A DNA stretch of 64,000 nt from JABFRJ01 sp963847145 (lineage in GTDB: Bacteria > Pseudomonadota > Alphaproteobacteria > Rhizobiales > Hyphomicrobiaceae), in NCBI GenBank assembly GCA_963847145.1, contig CAWJYN010000007.1, positions 620,001 through 684,000 on the forward strand, in the 5' to 3' direction. Below are positions 25,231 through 34,221 of the stretch, piece by piece. Every line of letters starts with the position of its first letter. The stretch's first letter is position 1. Position numbers and translations under genes: made by a program. Below the pieces are notes generated by a model. That model was not told the DNA's origin, did no database searches, and saw only the letters and a program-made list of their open reading frames with translations.

Positions 25231-27327
25231 ATGACGAGCCGCGGCATTGGATTGGGGACCGCGAAGCTGTTAAGATCGTTGCCCGTGGTGCGATTCATCG
25301 TAGCCATGCACCCGGCTGGAGTCGCCGTGCCCCCACCTGAATTGCCGGACACGTCAGACCTTATCAAACTTGCGCTTCAGGCAGGCAAAATCGGCTGTTG
25401 GATCTGGCAAGCAGACAACGACCTTGTGTCCTGGGATAGGCACGCTGGGGAGACGCTGGGCGTCTGGCCTTCAGCGCCGACGGTCGCCTCCTGCGTGGCG
25501 GCCGTGCACCCTGACGATCGCGACGCATGTAAAGGGGCGTGGCGAGGCGCATTAGAACCAAGCACCGGCGGCCTGTTTGAGCACGAGTTTCGGCTGATCC
25601 GCCCCTCCGACGGTGCTCTTCGCTGGATCGCCGCAATTGGGCGCGTGGAGTTTCGCAACCAAGCGGCCGTCCGCATTGTTGGCGTCATGCGTGATGTCAC
25701 AGAGCGGCGCATAGCTGCGCTGGCTCATGATGAGGCAGCCTCCCGGCTTGCCGGGATCGTCTCGATCGCAGCCGACGCCATCATTTCGATCGACGAGCAT
25801 CAGTTAATCACAATGTTCAACGACGGCGCTGAAGCCATCTTTGGCTACCGGCGCGATGAGGTCATCGGTAGGCCGCTGACGATCCTGATGCCGCAGCACC
25901 TGCAGGCGGCACACAGCGACCATGTTCGAACCTTTGGCACCTCAGAAGTGCCAGCTCGCCGGATGGGCGAGCGCGGCGAGATCCACGGTCAGCGTAAAAG
26001 TGGCGAAACGTTTCCAGCCGAGGCGTCTATCTCAAGGGTCCACGTCGGCGGCCGGCGCATTTACACGGCGGTTCTGCGGGACATCACAGAACGTAAGCAA
26101 TCGCAGGCGGTTCTGGAGCAACGCGTCGCAGATGCGACGCGAGATTTGCGCCTGGAAATGGCCCGACGCGAGGAGGCGCAGGCGCAGTTGATCCGAACGC
26201 AGCGCATGGAAGCGTTCGGGCAACTCACCGGCGGTATCGCGCACGATTTCAACAATCTGCTGACGGTCATCATCGGCAACCTGGAACTGCTCGAGATGCG
26301 GCTCCAGGATGAGAAATCGAGAACGTTCCTTCAACGGGCCCAAGATGCCGCCGGTATGGGATCGAGATTGACCGCACGGCTCCTCACATTTGCACGCAGA
26401 CGAGCGTTCGCTGCCGCACCGTTGAACCTGAACGAGATCGTTATCGGCATGGCCGAACTCCTTGAGCGTTCGCTCGGCGAACAGATTACCTTGGCGACCA
26501 GCCTCGAGCCAGCACCGTGGACTGTCATTGCGGATGCGAGCGAAGTTGAGAACGCCATACTCAATCTCGCCATCAACGCGCGCGACGCCATGCCCGGTGG
26601 TGGCAAGCTCGTGATCGAGACTGCGAATGTGTGCATCGATGTGGATCGTATGGACGCGGGCGTCACGGTGTCGGCCGGACGCTACGTCCGCCTGACCGTC
26701 TCTGATACGGGATCCGGCATGTCTGAAGATGTGCTGCGCCACGCCTTTGAGCCTTTTTTCACCACCAAGGAAACCGGCAAGGGAACTGGCCTTGGGCTGA
26801 GCACCGTCTATGGCTTTGTCCAACAGGCGCGTGGTGCTGTGACGCTCTACAGCGAGATAGGGCACGGTACGACGGTCAATCTCTATCTGCCGCAGGCCGA
26901 GCAGGATCACGTTGCCGCGACCCACGGGCGTGATGGGGACGCTGCGCCCCGCGCCAACGGCGAGCGCATCCTCCTGGTCGAAGACAACGCGGACGTTCGC
27001 GAGGTTGTCAAAGGCCAGCTCGAAATGCTCGGCTATGTCGTATTGACGGTGGCGAGTGGCCCGGAGGCACTCGGGGTTCTCGCCAAGCCGGAGCATTTCG
27101 ATCTGGTTCTAAGCGACGTCGTCATGGCCGGCGGCATGTCGGGTTTCGACGTGGTCCGCTGGGTCCATGCCAATGTACCCGGTCTGCACGTTCTGCTTGC
27201 CTCTGGCTACCCGGATGCTGTTTTGCAGTCGGAAGCTCCAGGCGAGCCACGGCCGGAAATTCTTCGTAAGCCATTCAGCCGTTCAGAACTTGCGCAGGCC
27301 CTTCGACGTGCGCTCGATTCCGCCTAG
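25231..27327 (+). CDS. hybrid histidine kinase with two PAS domains and a receiver
   Basis: A 698-residue cytoplasmic sensor. PAS 1 spans about 43-160 (PAS/PAC ending RDVTERR) and PAS 2 about 168-288. The HisKA phosphoacceptor is H338 in GGIAHDFNNLL; an HWE/NtrB-like HATPase domain follows (NAILNLAINARDAMPGGG, GTGLGLSTVYG). The receiver domain has acceptor D629. PAS 2 aligns with the haem PAS of FixL: H228 falls on the haem-binding His (H200 of Bradyrhizobium FixL) and R248 on R220, while R206 is replaced by Thr. Haem binding is therefore possible but unproven. ATG 25231 is used; ATG 25306 is possible. Confidence 0.88.
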   Translation: MTSRGIGLGTAKLLRSLPVVRFIVAMHPAGVAVPPPELPDTSDLIKLALQAGKIGCWIWQADNDLVSWDRHAGETLGVWPSAPTVASCVAAVHPDDRDACKGAWRGALEPSTGGLFEHEFRLIRPSDGALRWIAAIGRVEFRNQAAVRIVGVMRDVTERRIAALAHDEAASRLAGIVSIAADAIISIDEHQLITMFNDGAEAIFGYRRDEVIGRPLTILMPQHLQAAHSDHVRTFGTSEVPARRMGERGEIHGQRKSGETFPAEASISRVHVGGRRIYTAVLRDITERKQSQAVLEQRVADATRDLRLEMARREEAQAQLIRTQRMEAFGQLTGGIAHDFNNLLTVIIGNLELLEMRLQDEKSRTFLQRAQDAAGMGSRLTARLLTFARRRAFAAAPLNLNEIVIGMAELLERSLGEQITLATSLEPAPWTVIADASEVENAILNLAINARDAMPGGGKLVIETANVCIDVDRMDAGVTVSAGRYVRLTVSDTGSGMSEDVLRHAFEPFFTTKETGKGTGLGLSTVYGFVQQARGAVTLYSEIGHGTTVNLYLPQAEQDHVAATHGRDGDAAPRANGERILLVEDNADVREVVKGQLEMLGYVVLTVASGPEALGVLAKPEHFDLVLSDVVMAGGMSGFDVVRWVHANVPGLHVLLASGYPDAVLQSEAPGEPRPEILRKPFSRSELAQALRRALDSA

Positions 27328-27481
27328 CCGCGCCGGAACCTAGCTTACGCCGGTGTTCTCTTGCATCGCCAATCATTTTGCAAAGGGAGTTCTTAGTCCG
27401 GCCCGAGCTCGAAGAAACTCCAGCGAACGGCCAAGAAATAGTTGGCGACCATCTCCGCCAAGTTCTGATGTGGGCGAGAGA

Positions 27482-28453
27482 TCATCGGGCCGGCGCCACG
27501 GCGCCAGCGTTCGCAAGGAATTGGCCGACAAGGGCACGCACCTCCTTGCCATGGCCAACTAATAAATGCCCGCCCGTATTGTAGATCACCAACTTGGCAT
27601 CGGGGATTGTGCCTGCTGCATGTTCAGCGGCTGGCAGTGTATTGAACAGATCGTCCCGCACCGAGATAACTAAGGACGGCGCTTTAATCCTTTCGAGCGG
27701 CAGGCGATGCAGATCAGGTTTGCTGTCGATGTTGATGCCTGCGGCACGACGGGAGAGTGGTTGAAGACTTCGGACGATTTTCATTACGCGTTCCTGCTCG
27801 GACTTCGGTGCCGCTGCGACGAGTTCCGGTGGCACGCCCATGAATCGAATGAGGGCAGAGGGCGCCATCTTCTCTGCCGCCCACCAAAGGAAGTCCGCTC
27901 CGGCATTGACCAACCAAAAGGCAAATCGGCTTGCGCGGCTTGCCTCGACCTGAACCGGGCTTGACGGCGAATACGCGGCCGGGACCATCAACAGCAGCAC
28001 GGCGACACGATCCGGATGACGGAGCGCTAATTCCAGCGCGGAAAGCGCGCCCGCTGAAACACCGACCACGACTGCCTTGTCGATCTTCAAGGCTGTAAGC
28101 AGCGCAGCGAGTGCATCGGCTTGGGCAGAGGGTGAGTTTGTCTCAGGCGCTGGCGTGCCAAGATAGCCGAACCGAGAAGGCGCGATGATCCGAAATCCGT
28201 TTCCGATAAACTCTGCGGCGTTGGCAAGGCCCTGGTCATAGCCGCCGCCTGAACCATGGATCGATAGGATCGGCAGGCCGGTGCCGCTCTCGGCATACTC
28301 GACCGGGCCGGCCGAGGTGTTTGCGATCCGACCGCCCATGGCAACGACAGCGCGGACGGAACTGATCTCGTCGTTATAGGCACGGAAAACGAGGCCACTT
28401 GCAATGAAAGCAGCGGCCGAAACCATCACCGCGAGGTGTGTTTTCCCACGCAT
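27482..28453 (-). CDS. membrane-anchored or secreted alpha/beta hydrolase
   Basis: A 323-residue alpha/beta hydrolase with an N-terminal hydrophobic segment (HLAVMVSAAAFIASGLVF), oxyanion region SIHGSGGGYDQG, nucleophile motif GVSAGA and final His in NTGGHLLVGHG. ATG 28453 is preferred; the frame extends to a TTG at 28501 inside the FixK box. A perfect FixK box ends 35 bases upstream. Substrate unknown. Confidence 0.85.
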   Translation of the reverse strand: MRGKTHLAVMVSAAAFIASGLVFRAYNDEISSVRAVVAMGGRIANTSAGPVEYAESGTGLPILSIHGSGGGYDQGLANAAEFIGNGFRIIAPSRFGYLGTPAPETNSPSAQADALAALLTALKIDKAVVVGVSAGALSALELALRHPDRVAVLLLMVPAAYSPSSPVQVEASRASRFAFWLVNAGADFLWWAAEKMAPSALIRFMGVPPELVAAAPKSEQERVMKIVRSLQPLSRRAAGINIDSKPDLHRLPLERIKAPSLVISVRDDLFNTLPAAEHAAGTIPDAKLVIYNTGGHLLVGHGKEVRALVGQFLANAGAVAPAR

Positions 28454-28487
28454 CGGCCGACGCTGTCCGCCTGCGCAGCAAGGAGCA

Positions 28488-28501
28488 TTGATCGCTATCA
28501 A
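28488..28501. promoter_or_regulatory. FixK/FNR-type box (perfect)
   Basis: TTGATCGCTATCAA, an exact match, between divergent hydrolase (start 28453) and Ddn-like gene (start 28588). Confidence 0.85.
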
Positions 28502-28587
28502 CCACGACCCACGATGATCGCGGCAGTAGTTGCTTCTTGCTCAATAAAAGTCGCAGTCCGCAGCAACGGCAGACAGGGATCAGACCC

Positions 28588-29082
28588 ATGACCAGTTCAC
28601 CGCACATCGATCCAGCCGAGCTCCGTCCCCTCTTGCGCTGGTTCTATCGGGATTGGCGGCCAACGCGCATCGGCCGCTGGGTGGGCCGGTTCATGATTTG
28701 GTGGCGTGCCCTTGGCCTCCCTTTACGGGATGTGGTTGTTCTCGAAGTCCAAGGCGCTACCGGCAGCCAACGAAGTTTGGTGCCTCTCGTGATCACCACC
28801 GTCGCAGGGCGGCGTTACCTCGTGTCGATGCTCGGTCAAAAATCGAACTGGGTTAAGAACGTCGAAGCATCCCATGGCGACGCCATCCTCCATATGGACC
28901 GAGGTCGGCGCGCAATCCGGCTTGATACTGTACCACCGCATCAGAGGGCGCCCATTCTTAGAGAGTACGTCCATGTCGCATCCAGCGGTCGCAAGCACCT
29001 CCCGATTCCGGTGGATGCACCACTCTCCGACTTCGAGAAAATTGCGGAGCACTATCCAGTCTATCGGATCGAGTCCCTGTAG
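28588..29082 (+). CDS. deazaflavin-dependent nitroreductase-like (Ddn/FDOR-A) protein
   Basis: A 164-residue single-domain protein with the split-barrel signature of the F420-dependent quinone/nitroreductase family (LEVQGATGSQRSLVPLVITTVAGRRYLVSMLGQKSNWVKNV, here in parts). ATG 28588 gives MTSSPHIDP. In mycobacteria the homologous Ddn reduces quinones or nitro compounds with F420H2. Whether this organism makes F420 cannot be judged from the window; other members bind FMN or haem. Confidence 0.75.
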   Translation: MTSSPHIDPAELRPLLRWFYRDWRPTRIGRWVGRFMIWWRALGLPLRDVVVLEVQGATGSQRSLVPLVITTVAGRRYLVSMLGQKSNWVKNVEASHGDAILHMDRGRRAIRLDTVPPHQRAPILREYVHVASSGRKHLPIPVDAPLSDFEKIAEHYPVYRIESL

Positions 29083-29161
29083 CGGGCGGGGTCACCGTCA
29101 ACGGCGAGACAACCGCGCTGTGTATACGCGATGCCAATTAGCCAGCGTGCTCAGTGAGTGC

Positions 29162-29926
29162 CTAAGATTTCTTCACCTCGGCCGCAAATACATAGCCAAC
29201 GCCGCGCACGGTCTTGACCAGGCGCGGCGCATCCGGTTCGGGTTCGATTTTCCGCCGAACGCGCACCACAAGCGCATCGATCGATCTGTCGAACGGCGAC
29301 CACTCGTGGCCCTTGAGTAGATCCATGATGTTGTCACGCGACAGTACGCGGGCCGGTCGCTTGACGAACATTTCGAGCATGTTGAACTCGGCCGTCGTCA
29401 GATCCTGCATGGCGCCTGCTGATGACTTGAGTTCGCGCCGCGGCAGGTCGATGATCCATTCCCCGAACGCGTAGCGTTCGCCACTCACGACTGGCATCTC
29501 TGATGCGTCTACAACAGCCGGCGCGCTTTGATAGCGCCTCATGACGGCCCGCACGCGGGCCAGCACTTCGCGTACATGAAATGGTTTGCCGATATAGTCG
29601 TCCGCGCCGAGTTCGAGCCCCACGACCCGGTCGATCGTATCGCTTTTGCCGGTGATCATCACGATCGGCACGTTGCAGGTCTCCCGGATTTTTCGCGCCA
29701 GTTCCAGACCGTTTTCGCCGCCGAGCTTCAGGTCCAGCGTGATCAGATCTGGCGCGCCGGCCGCAAGCCGAGCGGCCAATTCCTGGCCGTCACGTGCTTC
29801 CGAGACCCTATATCCTTCAAGCTCGAAACACTCTCTGAGCAGGGTCCGCACGGCCACTTCGTCGTCAACGACGAGAATGTGCGGGGCATTTTCAGCGTTG
29901 GGCATCCGACAAATCCCGTTCTGCAT
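29162..29926 (-). CDS. OmpR-family response regulator
   Basis: A 254-residue regulator: receiver domain (VVDDEVAVRTLL, phosphoacceptor D65 in LITLDLKLGG, KPF lysine) followed by a winged-helix DNA-binding domain (LTTAEFNMLEMFVKRPARVLSR, VRVRRKIEPEP, VRGVGYVF). ATG 29926 or ATG 29905 could start it. No kinase is adjacent; the hybrid kinase at 25231-27327 is the nearest candidate partner. It is transcribed divergently from the FixK-like gene with about 110 bases between. Confidence 0.92.
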   Translation of the reverse strand: MQNGICRMPNAENAPHILVVDDEVAVRTLLRECFELEGYRVSEARDGQELAARLAAGAPDLITLDLKLGGENGLELARKIRETCNVPIVMITGKSDTIDRVVGLELGADDYIGKPFHVREVLARVRAVMRRYQSAPAVVDASEMPVVSGERYAFGEWIIDLPRRELKSSAGAMQDLTTAEFNMLEMFVKRPARVLSRDNIMDLLKGHEWSPFDRSIDALVVRVRRKIEPEPDAPRLVKTVRGVGYVFAAEVKKS

Positions 29927-30039
29927 CCTTGTTACACTCTCTCACACTTCATTACCAACCCATCGCACATCTGATACCCGCAAATGTTTTCCTAAGAATA
30001 TCGGAGATTAGAAGCCACCAACCCAAGCGAGGCTCGACC

Positions 30040-30795
30040 ATGCTAGCGACCGTCCACTGCGGAACCGAAATGGCCCAATCAAATAGGACCAACGCCATGG
30101 CGGCCCGTGTTCGGGCACACGGGCCTGCCCCAATTGACGACCTCACCCTCAGCCTGCCTGACGGAAAGGTTCGCATCGTGGTGGCCAAAGAGCACGTCTA
30201 TCGGGAAGGCGATCCTGCCACCCATGTTTATCGCATTGAAGCAGGGCACGTGTGCATTTATCGCGTACTCGCCGATGGCCGCCGTCAGATCGTCAATTTC
30301 GCGTTTCCAGGAGATTTTATCGGCATTGGCGCCATCGGCGATCATGCCACCAGTGCCCAAGCTGGTTGCAGGACGCGGCTGGTAAGCTTCCCGATTATTG
30401 GCCTGAAGGAAAGCATCCGCCGTGACGCGACGCTCGGCCTCAGGCTCTATGCGGCGGTTTCGGAAGAACTGGCGGCGGCTCACGACCTGCTGATGACCGT
30501 CAGTCATCGCTCTGCCAGCGAACGTTTGGCTGCCTTCCTGCTTGCGCTGTCTCGGCGCAATGCCCGCCGCGGTGAGAACGCGCGTGAAATCGTGCTGCCC
30601 ATGACCCGCACCGATATCGCTGATTTTCTTGGCCTGACCATCGAGACCGTGAGCCGGACATTCACAAAGTTCCGAGTTGAGGGGCTCATTGATCTCGAAC
30701 AATGCATTCTGGTGACGATCCGCGATGTTGATGCCTTGGAAATGGCGGCTGGGAGTGGATCGTCGCCCGGACAGCAACTCAAGTTGGCGTCCTGA
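30040..30795 (+). CDS. Crp/Fnr-family regulator, FixK-like
   Basis: A 251-residue transcription factor: cyclic-nucleotide-type beta barrel (about 35-145), dimer helix, and helix-turn-helix at about 188-217 (TDIADFLGLTIETVSRTFTK). The recognition helix carries E202, S205 and R206 in the E-xx-SR pattern that reads TTGAT half-sites in FNR/FixK. N-terminal cysteines of the FNR [4Fe-4S] type are absent (only C7), so it is not expected to sense O2 directly. It is the evident reader of the twelve boxes listed here. No box was found in its own promoter, so it is probably controlled by the divergent response regulator. Confidence 0.92.
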   Translation: MLATVHCGTEMAQSNRTNAMAARVRAHGPAPIDDLTLSLPDGKVRIVVAKEHVYREGDPATHVYRIEAGHVCIYRVLADGRRQIVNFAFPGDFIGIGAIGDHATSAQAGCRTRLVSFPIIGLKESIRRDATLGLRLYAAVSEELAAAHDLLMTVSHRSASERLAAFLLALSRRNARRGENAREIVLPMTRTDIADFLGLTIETVSRTFTKFRVEGLIDLEQCILVTIRDVDALEMAAGSGSSPGQQLKLAS

Positions 30796-30925
30796 ATATC
30801 CCTCGCTCAGGATGCCCATCGCCGGCAAGTATCGAAGCGATTACCATGTCTCTCGATCTCCTCCCCCCGTCGTGAGACCTTTCCGCAACCCGATGCTTGC
30901 CGGCACTTTCAACGGGATCTCACCG

Positions 30926-31414
30926 ATGAGCAGCGGTGCCGATCGCAACCGAGTGGCGTTGGCCATGTTCGAAAATAACCCTAGCCTCTGCCGAGCTTTG
31001 GGAGACTTCGATATTGCTGGTCTTGCACCTGAACAAATGGGCGTCGCCGGTCGCGCATCGGCAATGTCGGCCCTGGTCCAGGCCTTTAACGCCGGTGTGG
31101 TGAAGCCAGCGCGCTTGGAGCAGCTCGTCCTTGGACTTCAACCCCTCGCAGGCATGGCCGGATCGGAGCGCTTGGTTGCGTCAGGCGGACCGCTCTGGCC
31201 GTCGCTGCAATGTTTCGGGACCTCACCCGAGCATGACCTAGTCAATGCCTATTGGATGGCGCCGCGAATCCGCGACGAGCTTTCTGCACATCTCGTCAAC
31301 GGTGCCGTCCTGCTGGGGGTTCGGGCCACCACTGCCGATCAGCAGAAGACCTGCACTCAAACCCTTCTGCAGCACAGCACCCATCGCGTCCATACGCTCG
31401 AATTTCAGCACTGA
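30926..31414 (+). CDS. hypothetical protein upstream of a universal stress protein
   Basis: A protein of about 162 residues. The C-terminal part (DELSAHLVNGAVLLGVRATTADQQKTCTQTLLQHSTHRVHTLEF) has the strand-helix-strand pattern of small stress-associated domains that end in a short beta strand. ATG 30926 has GGGAT upstream; earlier in-frame starts at 30893 and 30725 are possible. It ends 28 bases before the universal stress gene and is probably co-transcribed with it. No family assigned. Confidence 0.55.
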   Translation: MSSGADRNRVALAMFENNPSLCRALGDFDIAGLAPEQMGVAGRASAMSALVQAFNAGVVKPARLEQLVLGLQPLAGMAGSERLVASGGPLWPSLQCFGTSPEHDLVNAYWMAPRIRDELSAHLVNGAVLLGVRATTADQQKTCTQTLLQHSTHRVHTLEFQH

Positions 31415-31442
31415 GTCGCTTCCCGATCAGGAGAAAGAAGCC

Positions 31443-32285
31443 ATGTTCTACAAAACCATTCTCGTCTATCTTAACGACGTTGCGCGCGCAGAGCGCCTTC
31501 TCGGTGCCGTAACACCATTGGCGCGCGCCCACAAAGCCCACCTGATCGGGCTCGCCGTCGTTCCGCCTTATGTCGTAACCCCGGTGTTTGATGCAACGGC
31601 TGTATCGACGACTGTCGATGCGCACCGTACGGCCTATATGGCCGATATGTCTAAGCTCAAAGCGCTGTTCAACGACGTCGGTCGTCGGGAGGAGTTGAGT
31701 TGCGAATGGCAGCAGGCCGATGCGCAATTCGGCACCGCGGCGGCACAAATTCTTGAGTACGCCCGCAGCGCCGATCTGGTGGTGATGTCGCAGGACGACA
31801 GCAGCTGGAGCTACTCGACTTTCCTAGAAGCCTCCGACCGCATCGTGATGGAAGCGGGGCGACCTGTGCTCATCGTGCCCAACAAGGGGCGCGCTGCTCT
31901 GCCGCCGAAACGCGCGCTGATCGCGTGGAATAGCCGCCGCGAAGCGACGCGTGCCGCCTTCGACGCCATTCCTTTACTCCCGCATGGCGCCGATGTCACC
32001 GTTCTTTGGGTCGACACCTCTTCTGACCCACTCGTTGCTGGCGATCTGCCGGGCGCCGATCTCTGCACGTCTCTCGCGCGTCACGGGTTCAAATGCGAAG
32101 CGGCCAGCGTTAAAGCACCGTTTGGCGATCCCGCGGAAGCCATCCTCCGCGAAGCAGCCTCGCGCGGTGCCGATCTCGTCGTCATGGGCGCCTACGGACA
32201 CTCCCGGTTGCGCGAGTTCATTCTCGGTGGTGCGACGCGAGGCATCCTCGCGCGCATGGATCGCCCTGTTTTGATGTCACACTGA
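31443..32285 (+). CDS. tandem universal stress protein (UspA family)
   Basis: A 280-residue protein of two Usp domains. The second retains the ATP-binding signature GAYGHSRLREFILGGATRGIL, while the first ends VMEAGRPVLIVPN without it. Start MFYKTILVYLND. It belongs to a rightward run with the two small genes that follow. A paralogue lies at 40350-41195. Confidence 0.93.
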   Translation: MFYKTILVYLNDVARAERLLGAVTPLARAHKAHLIGLAVVPPYVVTPVFDATAVSTTVDAHRTAYMADMSKLKALFNDVGRREELSCEWQQADAQFGTAAAQILEYARSADLVVMSQDDSSWSYSTFLEASDRIVMEAGRPVLIVPNKGRAALPPKRALIAWNSRREATRAAFDAIPLLPHGADVTVLWVDTSSDPLVAGDLPGADLCTSLARHGFKCEAASVKAPFGDPAEAILREAASRGADLVVMGAYGHSRLREFILGGATRGILARMDRPVLMSH

Positions 32286-32300
32286 GAGGAGGCGACCCCC

Positions 32301-32672
32301 ATGCCACTCAAACGTATCCGCCTCGAACTGGCCCGCAATCCGGATTTTCCGAACGGCAGCGGCCATCATGGCTACGAGTTTGTAGCTCCACTTGACGACA
32401 GCGAGCATCTCGTTGCGGCCGAATGGGCCAAGGTACGTGACCGCTGCAGCGTGAAGCGCTTCTGGGCCGGCAAACCCAACGAGTTCGGCAAGCTGGTCCA
32501 CAAACGCAGTGGCGCCTGGGTCTTCGACTACAATCCCGCTACTGAAATCGACGACGAGCCCGGTTTCAAACTCGACAAGCACCGCTTCGTCCCCGGCGAG
32601 TACGTGTCCATCACCGAGCACGATCACGTGCAACGCGCGTTCCGCGTTGTCTCAGTCGAAGACCTTGATTGA
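32301..32672 (+). CDS. conserved hypothetical protein
   Basis: A 123-residue soluble protein (MPLKRIRLELARNPDFPNGSG... ending RAFRVVSVEDLD) without signal peptide or membrane helix. It contains a charged, aromatic-rich beta-type sequence (GYEFVAPLDDSEHL, KHRFVPGEYVSITEHDH). AGAGGAGG lies upstream. It is placed 15 bases after the Usp gene and is probably in its operon. Function unknown to me. Confidence 0.75.
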   Translation: MPLKRIRLELARNPDFPNGSGHHGYEFVAPLDDSEHLVAAEWAKVRDRCSVKRFWAGKPNEFGKLVHKRSGAWVFDYNPATEIDDEPGFKLDKHRFVPGEYVSITEHDHVQRAFRVVSVEDLD

Positions 32673-32718
32673 CGCGCGCCGGCGCCCGCAGCGCCAGAAC
32701 CGTAAGAAAGGCATCTCC

Positions 32719-32988
32719 ATGACCGATGATCCCCGCTACATCAAAGCCAAGCGCGAGGTCGCAGCCCGCAAAGGCTTCTACATTCACGCACTGGTCTATG
32801 CGTGTGTCATTTCCGGCCTGATCGGCCTCAACATGGTGCTGCCGAAGTCCGGCTGGTGGGCGCATTGGCCCGCAATCGGCTGGGGGCTCGGTCTCTTCCT
32901 CCATGGGATTGCCGTTTTCGCGCCCCCGCGCCTGTTCGATCAGGACTGGGAAGAGCGCAAGATCAAGGAACGCCTCGAACGGAAATGA
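32719..32988 (+). CDS. 2TM-domain protein
   Basis: An 89-residue protein: charged N-terminus (DDPRYIKAKREVAARKGFYIHALVYACVIS), two membrane helices separated by a short turn, and the end FDQDWEERKIKERLERK. This is the layout of the 2TM domain often seen alone or fused to LytTR or kinase domains. Probably in one operon with the Usp gene. Confidence 0.85.
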   Translation: MTDDPRYIKAKREVAARKGFYIHALVYACVISGLIGLNMVLPKSGWWAHWPAIGWGLGLFLHGIAVFAPPRLFDQDWEERKIKERLERK

Positions 32989-33038
32989 AGCTCCGCTGGC
33001 GCCCACCGTCAGCGCGGATCGAACCCAGGGAACTTGGC

Positions 33039-33437
33039 ATGGCACGTGTGCTGAAGGCCGCTGCGCTCTACTTCGCGCTGATCTTTGCTGTTGGCTTCGC
33101 CCTCGGTCCGGTGCGCGTGCTCCTACTGGAACCGACGATCGGCGGCGCGTCCGCGGTACTTATCGAGGCGCCCTTCTTGTTGGCTGCGATCGCGGTCGCT
33201 GCACGACATGTGCCTCGACGCATGAGGATCCGTTCGTCGCTTCCGGACCTGCTTGTCATGGGGTGTGGCGCCGCCGCTTTGGTTTTGTTGGCAGACCTCG
33301 CCATTGGCGTACCGCTACGCGGCATCGCAATGGCGGATCACTTCAACTATCTCACAACCCCAGCCGGTCACCTCTACCTCATCCTCGTCGCCCTTTTTGC
33401 GCTCGCCCCCGCGCTTCTTGCGCGTCCCAGCGTCTGA
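33039..33437 (+). CDS. hypothetical four-helix membrane protein
   Basis: A 132-residue membrane protein with helices AAALYFALIFAVGFALGPVRVLLL, AVLIEAPFLLAAIAVAARHV, PDLLVMGCGAAALVLLADLAIG and GHLYLILVALFALAPALL. ATG 33039 follows AGGGAA. An in-frame ATG at 32985 overlapping the previous stop is an alternative. Unknown function. Confidence 0.7.
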   Translation: MARVLKAAALYFALIFAVGFALGPVRVLLLEPTIGGASAVLIEAPFLLAAIAVAARHVPRRMRIRSSLPDLLVMGCGAAALVLLADLAIGVPLRGIAMADHFNYLTTPAGHLYLILVALFALAPALLARPSV

Positions 33438-33543
33438 CAGAGCGCCCGTGCCAGGTCGCGGGAGTGGGGCGGCCAGGGATTGCGTGGGCAACGCCCCAAC
33501 AATCGACGGTGCCGTCGCACGTTCGTTTTGCAGCCGCGGCCTG

Positions 33544-33990
33544 TCATTTCCAACTCATCTTCCAAGCGCGCTTGCCGGCGGCAGCGGGGCCCAGGGCTTC
33601 AAGTTGCGCGACAAAGTCCGGACAAGCCTCGGTCTGGCACGTTTCGATGCGCCGCATGATCTCCGGTCCACTCGTTGCATCGTCATCAAAGCCCAACAGC
33701 ACATGCGGGCCGATGATGACGATCGGCACGACAGCTTCGTCGATGCCAATGTCGAGCAGCACCCGCACGAACAGTTCCGCCTCCTCGCTACTGCGTTCAA
33801 TATCAAACTCCCGAAGCGTGAACCGCTGGTTGGTGGCGCTGGTCCGCCGAAGAAACGCGAGCGCCTTCTGACACAACTGACAGTGGCTCGCACCGAACAG
33901 ATAGACACGCAGTGGCGTCTCGGCAGTCGCCGGCAGCGTCGTGATCCACAAGGAGAGTACGAGCCAAAGAGTGATGCGGCGTGCTTTCAT
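33544..33990 (-). CDS. secreted glutaredoxin/thioredoxin-like protein
   Basis: A 148-residue protein with a signal peptide (ITLWLVLSLWITTLPATAET) and a thioredoxin-like fold beginning LRVYLFGASHCQLCQKALAFL; the redox motif is C37-Q-L-C40. A cis-Pro region (VVPIVIIGPHVLLGFDD) is visible. ATG 33990 has GGAAGGAAA upstream. Possibly a periplasmic disulfide or metallochaperone enzyme. A box with one mismatch lies 75-88 bases upstream. Confidence 0.8.
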   Translation of the reverse strand: MKARRITLWLVLSLWITTLPATAETPLRVYLFGASHCQLCQKALAFLRRTSATNQRFTLREFDIERSSEEAELFVRVLLDIGIDEAVVPIVIIGPHVLLGFDDDATSGPEIMRRIETCQTEACPDFVAQLEALGPAAAGKRAWKMSWK

Positions 33991-34064
33991 GAGTGCGTTT
34001 CCTTCCGAGATGTCGCCACCAACAATGCTGCGTCGAGTGGTAACCGCCGTCGCCGCCAAAGACG

Positions 34065-34078
34065 CTGATCTCGATCAA
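34065..34078. promoter_or_regulatory. FixK/FNR-type box
   Basis: CTGATCTCGATCAA, one mismatch from consensus, between the leftward glutaredoxin-like gene and the rightward hdeD remnant. Confidence 0.65.
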
Positions 34079-34221
34079 TTGTGAGTTTCTAGCTGCGCCG
34101 AACCTCTTGGTGCGCGATCAACGCGGAGGGAGGCTTTGCAGTTCAAGTGTCACGACTAATCCCACTTGGTACCGCGAGGAAACATGCCATCGCCTTGATC
34201 ACGTATCAGACACCATCCCTT

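Noticed and set aside
25201..25231. TTGATCGCGGACGA before the kinase as another FixK box
   Set aside because: Right half-site has three mismatches; not counted.
23886..25367. A 493-codon leftward frame across hsp20 and BON genes
   Set aside because: It is antisense to three well-supported genes and their terminator, with low-complexity Ser/Arg-rich translation.
26032..27096. A 354-codon frame opposite the hybrid kinase
   Set aside because: Antisense shadow of the kinase/receiver coding region; no motifs of its own.
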